Positions 1 to 7,900 of a DNA stretch of 8,380 nucleotides are shown here, piece after piece. Source of the DNA: Amnimonas aquatica. Lineage in GTDB: Bacteria; Pseudomonadota; Gammaproteobacteria; Pseudomonadales; Moraxellaceae. Position 1 is the first letter of the stretch. Each line of letters opens with the position of its first letter. The notes under the pieces were generated by a model that did not search any database, was not told the origin of the DNA, and saw only the letters and a program-made list of their open reading frames with translations. The stretch spans positions 1-8,380 of the forward strand of contig NZ_PTQZ01000060.1 in NCBI RefSeq assembly GCF_002943415.1, given 5' to 3'. The position numbers and the translations under genes were made by a program.

Positions 1-31
1 CGGAATCTATCATGGCATCTGCCGCGCGCTC

Positions 32-51
32 ATGCTTTTTGATGCTTTTTG
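32..51 (+). repeat. Perfect 10-bp tandem direct repeat upstream of pntAA
   Basis: The decamer ATGCTTTTTG occurs twice head to tail, at 32-41 and 42-51. It lies in the only clearly A/T-rich patch of the leader, about 185 bases upstream of pntAA, and overlaps the -35 element of a candidate promoter (39-66). One helical turn of spacing would suit a regulator binding two adjacent half-sites, but a simple slippage duplication explains it equally well. The repeat is directly visible; any regulatory role is inference. Confidence 0.6.
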
Positions 52-66
52 GTTAAAAGTTGTAAT
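39..66 (+). promoter_or_regulatory. pntAA: Candidate sigma-70 promoter P1 for the pnt operon
   Basis: TTGATG at 39-44 matches the -35 consensus at four of six positions. TGTAAT at 61-66 matches the -10 consensus at five of six, with a 16-base spacer. The surrounding stretch 36-66 is A/T-rich in otherwise GC-rich DNA. Transcription would begin near 73 and leave a leader of about 160 bases. A second candidate lies at 108-138, and I cannot choose between them from sequence alone. The remaining bases 1-30 hold nothing I can assign; a gene reading leftwards off the window edge is possible but not supported. Confidence 0.3.
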
Positions 67-107
67 TCCCTGTCAACCGAAACCCGCCAGTTATTTGCCG
101 TTTCCTA

Positions 108-138
108 TCGACAAAGGTCGTACCGGATGACATACAAT
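108..138 (+). promoter_or_regulatory. pntAA: Candidate sigma-70 promoter P2 for the pnt operon
   Basis: TCGACA at 108-113 and TACAAT at 133-138 each match the -35 and -10 consensus at five of six positions. The 19-base spacer is longer than the preferred 17, so activity would probably be weak or need an activator. The -10 sits at the edge of a small inverted repeat, CGGAT (124-128) and ATCCG (137-141), which could be an operator or chance. The predicted transcript start is near 145, about 90 bases before pntAA. Confidence 0.3.
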
Positions 139-235
139 CCGCCGGTTTGTGCGCGGCCCTCATTCCGGGGGCGTGACTGGGAGGTCGCGACCCTGTCCGG
201 GGTTCGCGGCAGCAAGACAAGAAAGAGGACGGACC

Positions 236-1369
236 ATGCAGATTGGGATCCCCGCGGAAACTCTGGCTGGCGAGACGCGTGTCGCTGCAACACCGGAGAC
301 CGTGAAGAAGTTCGCAGCCCTGGGCTGTGAGGTGTTGGTGCAGGCTGGTGCCGGCCTGGCATCGAGCGCCACCGATGCGGCCTATGAGGCCGCCGGTGCC
401 AAGGTGGTGGCCACCGCCGCCGATGCTCTGGCCAATGCCGATTTCGTGCTCAAGGTCGCGGCCCCGACCGCCGAAGAGGCCGCGCTGATGAAGCAGGGTG
501 CCACTGTGCTGGCAGCCTTCGCGCCGCACGCCAACCCCCATTTCGACGCCTATGCCGCCAGGGGCCTGACCTGTGTGGCCATGGAGCTGATCCCGCGCAT
601 CACCCGCGCCCAGAGCTCGGACATCCTGTCGTCGCAGGCCAACCTGGCCGGCTACAAGGCCGTGCTGCTGGCTGCCAACGAATACGCCGGCCTGTTCCCC
701 ATGATGATGACCGCCGCCGGCACCATCAAGCCGGCCCGCATCGTGGTGCTGGGCGTCGGCGTCGCCGGCCTCCAGGCCATCGCCACCGGCAAGCGCCTCG
801 GCGCCGTGGTGGAGGCTTCGGACCTGCGTCCGGCCGCCAAGGAGCAGGTCGAGTCGCTGGGTGGCCGCTGGCTGGACGTGCCGATGTCGGACGAAGAGAA
901 GGCCAAGGCCCTCGGCACCGGCGGCTACGCCTGGCAGCCGTCGCCGGAGTACATCCGCGACCAGGCCGCCGTGGTCGACAAGGCCGTGTCGCAGGCCAAC
1001 ATCGTCATCACCACCGCGCAGATCCCGGGCCGCAAGGCGCCGGTGCTGGTGAAGGCCGAGACCGTGGCGAAAATGAAGCCGGGTTCGGTCATCATCGACA
1101 TGGCCGTCGGCTCCGGCGGCAACGTGGAAGGTTCCGCCCCGGACCAGACCGTGGTCACGGAGAACGGCGTGCGCATCGTCGGCATCAGCAACATTCCGGC
1201 GCTGGTGGCCACCGAGGCCTCCGCGCTCTATGCCCGCAACCTGCTGAATTTCCTGGCGCCCATGCACGACAAGGAAAGCGGCCGCATTGTCCTCAATCGC
1301 GAAGATGACATGGTGAAGCCGACGCTGGTCGTCGACAGCGGCACCGTCATCTACAAGAAGCCGAACTGA
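236..1369 (+). CDS. pntAA: NAD(P) transhydrogenase subunit alpha part 1, NAD(H)-binding domain I (PntAA)
   Basis: This 377-residue protein is the soluble NAD(H)-binding component (domain I) of the Re/Si-specific, proton-translocating nicotinamide nucleotide transhydrogenase. It binds on the cytoplasmic face of the membrane complex and hands hydride to or takes it from the NADP(H) domain of PntB. Residues 119-132 match the conserved RQD loop of the family, with R121, Q126, D129 and S132 at the positions known to hold the nicotinamide end. The Rossmann fingerprint GVGVAG is at 173-178, and D196 follows beta-2 as expected for NAD(H) preference. The length fits the separate PntAA type found in Rhodospirillum rubrum and others, rather than the fused E. 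coli PntA. The ATG at 236 is chosen because AGAGGA (224-229) precedes it by six bases and the family N-terminus begins here. An in-frame GTG at 149 would add 29 unconserved residues. It is the first gene of a tight operon. Confidence 0.97.
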   Translation: MQIGIPAETLAGETRVAATPETVKKFAALGCEVLVQAGAGLASSATDAAYEAAGAKVVATAADALANADFVLKVAAPTAEEAALMKQGATVLAAFAPHANPHFDAYAARGLTCVAMELIPRITRAQSSDILSSQANLAGYKAVLLAANEYAGLFPMMMTAAGTIKPARIVVLGVGVAGLQAIATGKRLGAVVEASDLRPAAKEQVESLGGRWLDVPMSDEEKAKALGTGGYAWQPSPEYIRDQAAVVDKAVSQANIVITTAQIPGRKAPVLVKAETVAKMKPGSVIIDMAVGSGGNVEGSAPDQTVVTENGVRIVGISNIPALVATEASALYARNLLNFLAPMHDKESGRIVLNREDDMVKPTLVVDSGTVIYKKPN

Positions 1370-1386
1370 TCCCGGGAGTTCCGCAA

Positions 1387-1731
1387 ATGGAAGAAGTCAT
1401 CAACATCACCAGCCAGGTGACAGAAGTTGTCGAGCACGCCGCCGGCGTGCCGTTCGTCAGTGTCTTCACGATCTTCGTGCTGGCCATCTATGTCGGCTAC
1501 TACGTGGTCTGGAGCGTCACCCCGGCGTTGCACACCCCGCTGATGGCCGTGACCAACGCCGTCTCCGGCATCATCGTGGTCGGCGCCATGCTGCAGGCCG
1601 TCACCTTCGACGGCCAGATCACCTTCACCACCGTTCTCGGCGCTGTCGCCGTTCTTCTGGCGAGCATCAACATCTTCGGCGGCTTCGCGGTCACCGAACG
1701 CATGCTCGACATGTTCAAGAAGAAGAAGTAA
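1387..1731 (+). CDS. pntAB: NAD(P) transhydrogenase subunit alpha part 2, membrane domain II N-part (PntAB)
   Basis: This 114-residue inner-membrane protein supplies the alpha-side helices of domain II, which with the PntB helices form the proton channel. Three hydrophobic segments are visible at about residues 22-44, 52-72 and 80-101. The family motif [12 protein letters not shown] is at 50-61 and [13 protein letters not shown] at 95-107. A four-lysine tail after the last helix suits the positive-inside rule for a cytoplasmic end. The gene starts 17 bases after the pntAA stop, with GGGAG at 1374-1378 eight bases before the ATG. In E. coli this segment is fused to domain I; here it is a separate gene, the normal state for three-subunit transhydrogenases. 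Confidence 0.96.
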   Translation: MEEVINITSQVTEVVEHAAGVPFVSVFTIFVLAIYVGYYVVWSVTPALHTPLMAVTNAVSGIIVVGAMLQAVTFDGQITFTTVLGAVAVLLASINIFGGFAVTERMLDMFKKKK

Positions 1732-1743
1732 GGAGCCGATCCG

Positions 1744-3144
<1,401 letters not shown>

Positions 3145-3169
3145 GGCTGGCTCGCTGTCAACCCCTACG

Positions 3170-3209
3170 AAGGGGCATTGGCCGAAAGACCAATGCCCCT
3201 TAATTTTTT
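3170..3209 (+). terminator. Rho-independent terminator of the pnt operon
   Basis: A perfect 12-bp stem pairs AAGGGGCATTGG (3170-3181) with CCAATGCCCCTT (3190-3201). The loop is eight bases and can close further with one C-G pair over a GAAA tetraloop. Two A residues and a run of six T residues (3204-3209) follow. The structure lies just after the pntB stop and is oriented to end pnt transcription. The next gene starts only 30 bases later, so this hairpin also lies in any read-through leader of that gene. Confidence 0.9.
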
Positions 3210-3235
3210 CTCCGTTCTGAATCACGGAGGAAAGA
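3204..3235 (+). promoter_or_regulatory. Possible Shine-Dalgarno-sequestering hairpin using the terminator U-tract
   Basis: TTTTTTCTCCG (3204-3214) can pair with CGGAGGAAAGA (3225-3235): 11 pairs including two G-U wobbles, with a ten-base loop. The right arm contains the whole GGAGG ribosome binding site (3226-3230) of the gene starting at 3240. In RNA that includes the U-tract, the ribosome site would be masked. Both this stem and the terminator stem (3170-3201) can form at once, separated by two bases. The five-pair CTCCG/CGGAG core is the informative part, because a U-run will pair with any purine-rich ribosome site. Pairing is seen in the sequence; a regulatory role, such as translational repression or a temperature-sensitive leader, is inference. 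Confidence 0.35.
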
Positions 3236-3239
3236 CATC

Positions 3240-3959
3240 ATGAACAAGCTCCTCGCCGCATCCCTGATGACCTGCATGGCGGCGACCGCGCACGCCGAGC
3301 AGGCCGCTTCGCCCTGGTCCGGCCTGTTCGGCGCCGCCGCCAACATCGCCGCGCAGAAGGCCGGCCTGGGCAACAATGCCGCGGTGCAGCAGGCCGCTGC
3401 GGCCGCGGTCAATGCCAATGCCGGACTCGGCAATGATCCTGCGACCATCCAGCGCAACCTCGCGCTGGCGCTCGCCGCCCAGGCCCAGGCCAGCGGGCAG
3501 GCGCTGAATCCGGCACAGCAGAAGGCGCTCAGCGATGCGCTGGCGAGCAGTGGCGCGCAGTCGCTGACGCTGGCGCAGCAGCAGGCCCTGCTCAAGCAGG
3601 GCATGACGCCGCAGCAGGTCCAGGCACTGGCCCAGCTGCAGTCCATGAACGGTGCCCAGCTGCAGGCGCTGGCCCAGGCCCAGGTGAATTCGCTGACGCC
3701 CGAGCAGCGTCGGCAGTACGAGGCGGCCCAGGCACAGGCCATCGCCCAGGCACAGCTGCAGGCGCAGCAGGCGGCGGCAGGTCCCTGCCAGCCGGTGGCG
3801 CAATCGAAGAGCGGTGGCCTCGGCGGCATGTTCGGCAAGATGGCCGGCGGCATGCTGAAGTCCGGCCTGATTCCGGGTGTCAGCGCGGAAACGGCCAACG
3901 CCGCCGCGCAGCTGGCCGAGAACGCTGGTGCCATGGCGGACTGCGTGCCGGCAAACTGA
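3240..3959 (+). CDS. Exported Ala/Gln-rich protein of unknown function
   Basis: I do not recognise this 239-residue protein. It begins with a signal peptide: K3, a hydrophobic stretch at 4-17 and a likely signal peptidase I site after AHA (17-19), so the product should be periplasmic or secreted. The mature part is very rich in Ala and Gln. AGLGN recurs at 41-45 and 61-65, and residues 89-160 hold five degenerate copies of a nine-residue motif (see the repeat entry). This central part looks helical, possibly a coiled coil or helical hairpins. A Gly/Met-rich stretch at 192-205 follows. The mature form has only two cysteines, C183 and C235, which could form a disulfide. A clear GGAGG at 3226-3230 lies nine bases before the ATG, and a probable terminator follows the stop, so it is very likely a real single gene. 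C12 lies in a poor lipobox, so a lipoprotein is unlikely. Confidence 0.85.
   Translation: MNKLLAASLMTCMAATAHAEQAASPWSGLFGAAANIAAQKAGLGNNAAVQQAAAAAVNANAGLGNDPATIQRNLALALAAQAQASGQALNPAQQKALSDALASSGAQSLTLAQQQALLKQGMTPQQVQALAQLQSMNGAQLQALAQAQVNSLTPEQRRQYEAAQAQAIAQAQLQAQQAAAGPCQPVAQSKSGGLGGMFGKMAGGMLKSGLIPGVSAETANAAAQLAENAGAMADCVPAN
3504..3719 (+). repeat. Five degenerate nine-residue repeats inside the exported Ala/Gln-rich protein
   Basis: A unit of the form [LM]-[NT]-x-[AQE]-Q-x-x-[AQ]-[LY] occurs at residues 89-97 (LNPAQQKAL), 109-117 (LTLAQQQAL), 122-130 (MTPQQVQAL), 136-144 (MNGAQLQAL) and 152-160 (LTPEQRRQY). Spacings between copies are 20, 13, 14 and 16 residues. The [NT]-P start is typical of a helix N-cap, which suggests a run of short helices. 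The repeats are visible at the protein level; no precise DNA repeat of comparable length was seen. Confidence 0.6.
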
Positions 3960-3979
3960 TCGCTCGCGCGTGGTCATGG

Positions 3980-4018
3980 ACGGGCTGCCGGCTGTGCCGG
4001 CGGCCCGTTTCCTTTTCC
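3980..4018 (+). terminator. Probable intrinsic terminator after the exported-protein gene
   Basis: ACGGGCTGCCGGC (3980-3992) pairs with GCCGGCGGCCCGT (3996-4008) in a 13-bp stem with one G-U wobble and a three-base loop. TTTCCTTTTCC (4008-4018) follows, an interrupted T-tract. It starts about 20 bases after the stop of the plus-strand gene. Read on the minus strand the stem is not followed by T residues, so it should not end tcdA transcripts, which stop translating at 4022. Confidence 0.7.
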
Positions 4019-4021
4019 GGC

Positions 4022-4852
4022 TCAGGTGCGCCGGCTGCGGCGCAGCATCATGGCCAGGCCGTTGCTGACCGCGAGCAGGCCCATGCTGGCGGTCACCGTG
4101 ACCAGCGAGCCGTAGCCGGCGCAGTTGAGGCTGCTGCTTTCGCACAGGCCGGGCGGGGTGACGATGGGCTCGTCGGAGTACACGCAGGTGATGTAGAACG
4201 GCTTGCCCGGCTCTTCGGGGTAGCCGTGGTGCTTGCGCAGGCGCTTGCGCAGCCGGGCCAGCAGCGGGTCCTGCTCGGTGCGCGCGAGGTCGTCGACCTT
4301 CAGGCGCGCGGGGTCGATCTTGCCGCCGGCGGCGCCGCAGACCACCAGCACATTGCGGTGGCGGCGGGCGTGCAGCACCAGCGTCAGCTTGGCGCGGGCA
4401 TCGTCGCAGCAGTCGAAGATCATGTCCGGCTGCGGGTTCAGGATGTCGCCGGCATTCTCCCGGGTCAGGAAGTCATCGACCACGGTCACCTGCGCGCGCG
4501 GGTTGATGTCGCGGATGCGTCCGGCCAGCACCTCGGCCTTGCCGCGGCCGAAATCCGGCGTCAGCGCCTGCAGCTGGCGGTTGACGTTGGAGGCGACCAC
4601 CACGTCCATGTCGACCAGGGTGATGCGGCCGATGCCGTTGCGGGCCAGCGCCTCGACCACCCAGGAGCCGACGCCGCCGACACCGACCACCACCGCGTGC
4701 GCTTCGCCGAAGCGTGCCAGCGCGGCTTCGCCGTAGACGCGGCCGACACCGGCGAAGCGGCGGTCGCCGTCATCGTCAGGCTGGGCATCGTCGGGCTGGG
4801 CGGGCAGGGTGTTCACGGGCGGACTGGCTCTGGGCTGGCGGGGCGGACGCAT
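4022..4852 (-). CDS. tcdA: tRNA threonylcarbamoyladenosine dehydratase (TcdA/CsdL), ThiF/E1-like family
   Basis: The E. coli relative is an ATP-dependent enzyme that closes t6A at position 37 of ANN-decoding tRNAs into its cyclic form, ct6A, acting in the cytoplasm. This 276-residue product shows the E1-like nucleotide-binding loop GVGGVGS (57-63), the acidic strand end LVDMD (79-83), NVNRQ (89-93) and K105. The segment CGAAGGKIDP (172-181) and the C-terminal SLNCAGYGS (241-249) match the TcdA pattern I know from E. coli. A hydrophobic C-terminal stretch (about 250-270) precedes an arginine-rich end. The E. coli DAIDS segment reads DCCDD here (147-151). Residues 1-30 are Pro/Asp-rich and unconserved, and no good ribosome site precedes the ATG at 4852. 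A GTG at 4816 would give 264 residues, close to the usual length near 268. A TATAAT overlapping the ATG also favours that shorter form. The longest frame is listed here. Confidence 0.9.
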   Translation of the reverse strand: MRPPRQPRASPPVNTLPAQPDDAQPDDDGDRRFAGVGRVYGEAALARFGEAHAVVVGVGGVGSWVVEALARNGIGRITLVDMDVVVASNVNRQLQALTPDFGRGKAEVLAGRIRDINPRAQVTVVDDFLTRENAGDILNPQPDMIFDCCDDARAKLTLVLHARRHRNVLVVCGAAGGKIDPARLKVDDLARTEQDPLLARLRKRLRKHHGYPEEPGKPFYITCVYSDEPIVTPPGLCESSSLNCAGYGSLVTVTASMGLLAVSNGLAMMLRRSRRT

Positions 4853-4856
4853 TATA
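4851..4856 (-). promoter_or_regulatory. tcdA: Perfect -10 hexamer overlapping the longest tcdA start codon
   Basis: Read on the minus strand this is TATAAT, followed directly by G, so its last two bases are the first two of the ATG at 4852-4850. No convincing -35 lies 16-19 bases upstream (the best hexamers match about two of six positions), and there is no proper extended -10. A perfect -10 is notable in such GC-rich DNA. If used, transcription would start near 4844, inside the longest reading frame, and translation would have to begin at a later codon such as the GTG at 4816. Confidence 0.45.
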
Positions 4857-4897
4857 CAGGCTGGCTGCGTCGCCGGTGACCCGGCAGGCCCCCCGCG

Positions 4898-4932
4898 GGC
4901 CCGGAGCGGAAAGCAGGCTCCGCTGCCGGGCC
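4898..4932 (-). terminator. Strong hairpin without T-tract after the RND permease gene
   Basis: On the plus strand GGCCCGGAGCGGA (4898-4910) pairs with TCCGCT and CCGGGCC (4919-4932): 13 pairs with a single-base bulge at 4925 and an eight-base loop. It lies eight bases past the permease stop, in the 87-base gap before tcdA. No run of T follows on the minus strand, so it is not a canonical intrinsic terminator. It could protect the 3' end of the efflux mRNA, assist Rho-dependent ending, or weakly separate the two transcripts. Confidence 0.45.
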
Positions 4933-4939
4933 TGAGGTC

Positions 4940-7900
4940 TCAGGTGTCGTCGCGGGCCTCCGCCACCGGCGGTGCCATGAGCAGGTACATCACCGGTGTC
5001 ACCAGGCGGGCCAGGAAGGTCGACGAGATCAGGCCGCCGATGATGACCCAGGCCAGCGGCGAGTACAGCGGCGAAGCCTGCACGGCCAGCGGCAGCAGGC
5101 CGCCGATGGCGGTCAGCGAGGTCAGCAGGATGGGCAGGAAACGGATTTCGCCGGCCTCCTGGATCGCCTCCAGCAACGGCCGTCCCTGTTGCCGGAGTTG
5201 GTTGGTGAAGTCGACCAGCAGGATGGAGTTCTTGATCTCGATGCCGATCAGCGCGATGAAGCCGATCATGGCGGTGAACGAGATCGACTGTCCGGCCAGG
5301 AACAGCGCCACCAGCCCGCCCATGATGCCGAGCGGAATCACCCCGGCCACGATCGCGGTGCTCTTGAAGCTGCCGAACTCCAGGATGAGCACGGCGAGGA
5401 TGCCGAAGATGGCCACCAGCGCCGCCGTCTCGATGCCGCCGAAGCTCTCCTGGCGCGCCTCCACCTGGCCGCCGATCTTGTAGTGGTAGCCGGCCGGCCA
5501 GGCCATGGTTTCGAGCTTCTCCACCACCGCGGCGGTGACCTTCTCGGTGTTGTAGCCGTCCACCGTGTAGGCGGTGACCGTGACCGCGCGCTGGCGCTGG
5601 TAGCGCGGAATCTTGTTGGGCGCCGACGACAGCTGCGGGCTGGCGATCTGGCTCAGCGGCAGGGCGGCGCCGCTGGCGGTGGCGAGATGGATCTGCGCCA
5701 GGCTGTCGAGGCGGGCGTGGCCGTCCTGCAGCGGCAGGCGCAGGCGGATGTCGAACTCGTCGCCATCGGCCTCGCGGAACTTGCCTATGCTCTCGCCGGC
5801 GATGGCCAGGCGCACGGTGCGGTCGACCTCCTGGGTGCTGATGCCGTACAGCGAGGCCTTGGTGGTGTCGAGGCCGAGGTCGAGGTCGGTGCGCTGCAGG
5901 CGCACCGGGTTGACCACGTCGCGGGTGCCGGCCTGCTGCTTGATCAGGTCTTCGACCTGTCCGGCGAGGTCGCGCAGGCTGTCGATCTCCGGCCCGAGGA
6001 TGCGGATGGCGATGGGTGCGTCGATGGGCGGGCCGTTCTCGAACGGCTTGACGATGATGCGCGCCGCCGGATAGTCGGCGAACTCGCGGCGCAGGCGCTG
6101 GTAGAACGCCGGCGTTTTCACGCTGTCGTATTCGTGCAGGGTCACGAACAGGTCACCGATGTTGGAGCGTGTCTCCTTGGGGAAGACGTTGTAGAAAATG
6201 CGCGGGTTGCCACGTCCGCTGTTGGCGAACACGGTCTTCACCTCGGGCGAATCAAGGAGGATGCGCTCGACATGGCGCACGGCGCGGTCGGTCTCCTCCA
6301 GCGCGCTGCCATCCGGCGTCTCCACGCTGATCAGCACCTGCGGCACGTCGGCGTTGGGGAACAGGCTGACGCCCAGGCCCGGCACCAGCAGCAGCGTGGC
6401 CAGGAAGCCGGCGCCGGCCAGCCCGAGGGTCTTGCGCGGGTGCGTCAGCGCCCATTTCAGCAACGGCCGGTAGACCGTGTGGATGCCGCGCATCACCGCC
6501 TGCAGCAGGCGGTTGCCTTCCGGGTGCTCGTTGCTGGACAGCCAGCGGCTGGCCAGGAAGGGAATGATGGTGAACGACACCAGCAGCGAGGCCAGCACGG
6601 TGAAGGTCACCGCTGCCGGCAGCGAGCGGATGAACTTGCCGGCGCCCTCGGGCAGGAAGAACAGCGGCAGGAAGGCGAACAGCAGGGTGGCGGTGCAGCC
6701 GAGCACGGCGAGGTAGATCTGCTTCGTGGCCAGGATGGCCGCCTGCGTGCGGCTGTAGCCCATGCGCAGGAAGCGCGCGATGTTCTCGGTGACCACGATG
6801 GAGTCATCCACCAGCAGACCGAGCGCGAGCACGAAGCCGGCGATGGAGAGCTGGTTGAGCGAGAAGCCGCTGAAATAGAGCATGGCCATGCCCATGGCCA
6901 TGGACAGCGGAATCGACACCATGACCACGCCGGCGGCGCGCAGGCCCAGCGGCAGCAGGGTGAACAGCACCAGCCCGATGGCGATGACGAAATCGGTGGC
7001 CAGGCGGCCGAGGCGGTGATCGACGTTGGTCGACTGGTCGAAGCCGACCTCCAGGCGGTAGTCCGGCGACAGTCCTGCGCGGAAGCGCTCGACTTCCTGC
7101 ATCAGGCCGTCGCGCACCTTGAAGATGTTCTGGTTGTCCTTCTGGTTGACGGTGATGAAGATGGCCTGCCGGCCCTGATAGCGGGTGCGGTGCGACTCCT
7201 CGGCGTAGTCCCAGCGCACTTCGGCGACATCCTTCAGGCGCAGCACGCGCTGGCCGCTGCTGGCGATCACGGTGTCGCGGATCTCGTCCAGCGACTTGTA
7301 GCTGCCGGTGGTGCGGATGTTGAAGCGGCGCGCGCCGGCCTCGATGGCCCCGCCCGGGATGTTGGCGTTCTCGCCCTGGAGGATCTGCGCCACCCGGCTC
7401 GCCGGCACCTGGTACTGCGCCAGCCGTGCCAGGTTCAGCGAGATCTGGATCTCCGGTTCGGCCAGGCCCCAGATGTCGACGTCGCGCACGCCGGCGACCT
7501 GCTCCAGGCGGTCCTGCAGGTCCTCGGCGAGGTCGCGCATGGCGCGCGGCGAGCCGTTGGGGCCCACCAGCGCCATCTGCAGGATATTCACCAGGCCCGG
7601 ACTGGCCTTGATGATCTCCAGCGAATGCAGGCCCGAGGGCAGCTGCGGCCGCATGGCGTTGATTTCGCGCAGGGCCTCGTCGTATTTCTTCTCGGCGTCC
7701 TTGCTCCAGTCGAATTCGGCGCTGACCACCGCCAGGCCGTCCTCGCTGATGCTGAGGATCTTCTTCACGTCATCGATGCGGTTGATGGCGTCTTCCAGCG
7801 GGTCGGCCACCAGCTTTTCCATGTCCGCCGGGTCGGCGCCGGGGTAGACCGCGACCACCGTGACCACGGGAATGGGGAAGGTCGGGTCTTCGCCGCGCGG

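Noticed and set aside
1..33. Divergent gene starting leftwards from CAT triplets at 11-13, 16-18 or 31-33
   Set aside because: The frames from 33 and 18 stop within 24 bases, and the frame from 13 has only four codons in view with no supporting evidence.
149..235. GTG at 149 as an alternative pntAA start
   Set aside because: It would add 29 unconserved residues, while the ATG at 236 has a good ribosome site and matches the family N-terminus.
53..1267. 404-residue open frame antisense to pntAA
   Set aside because: Opposite a certain gene, His/Arg/Gly-rich composition, no recognisable domain.
3264..3275. Lipoprotein lipobox around C12 of the exported protein
   Set aside because: The LMTC context has Thr before the Cys and Met two before it, outside the usual lipobox. 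An AHA signal peptidase I site follows at 17-19.
3200..4145. Two long minus-strand frames opposite the exported-protein gene (3200-3934 and 3222-4145)
   Set aside because: The plus-strand frame has a signal peptide, ribosome site and terminator. The antisense frames are Ala/Cys/Trp- or Arg/Leu/Gly-rich translations of the repetitive Gln/Ala codons.
4226..5483. Plus-strand frames opposite tcdA and the permease 3' end
   Set aside because: They are shadows of conserved minus-strand genes, with no matching domains or ribosome sites.
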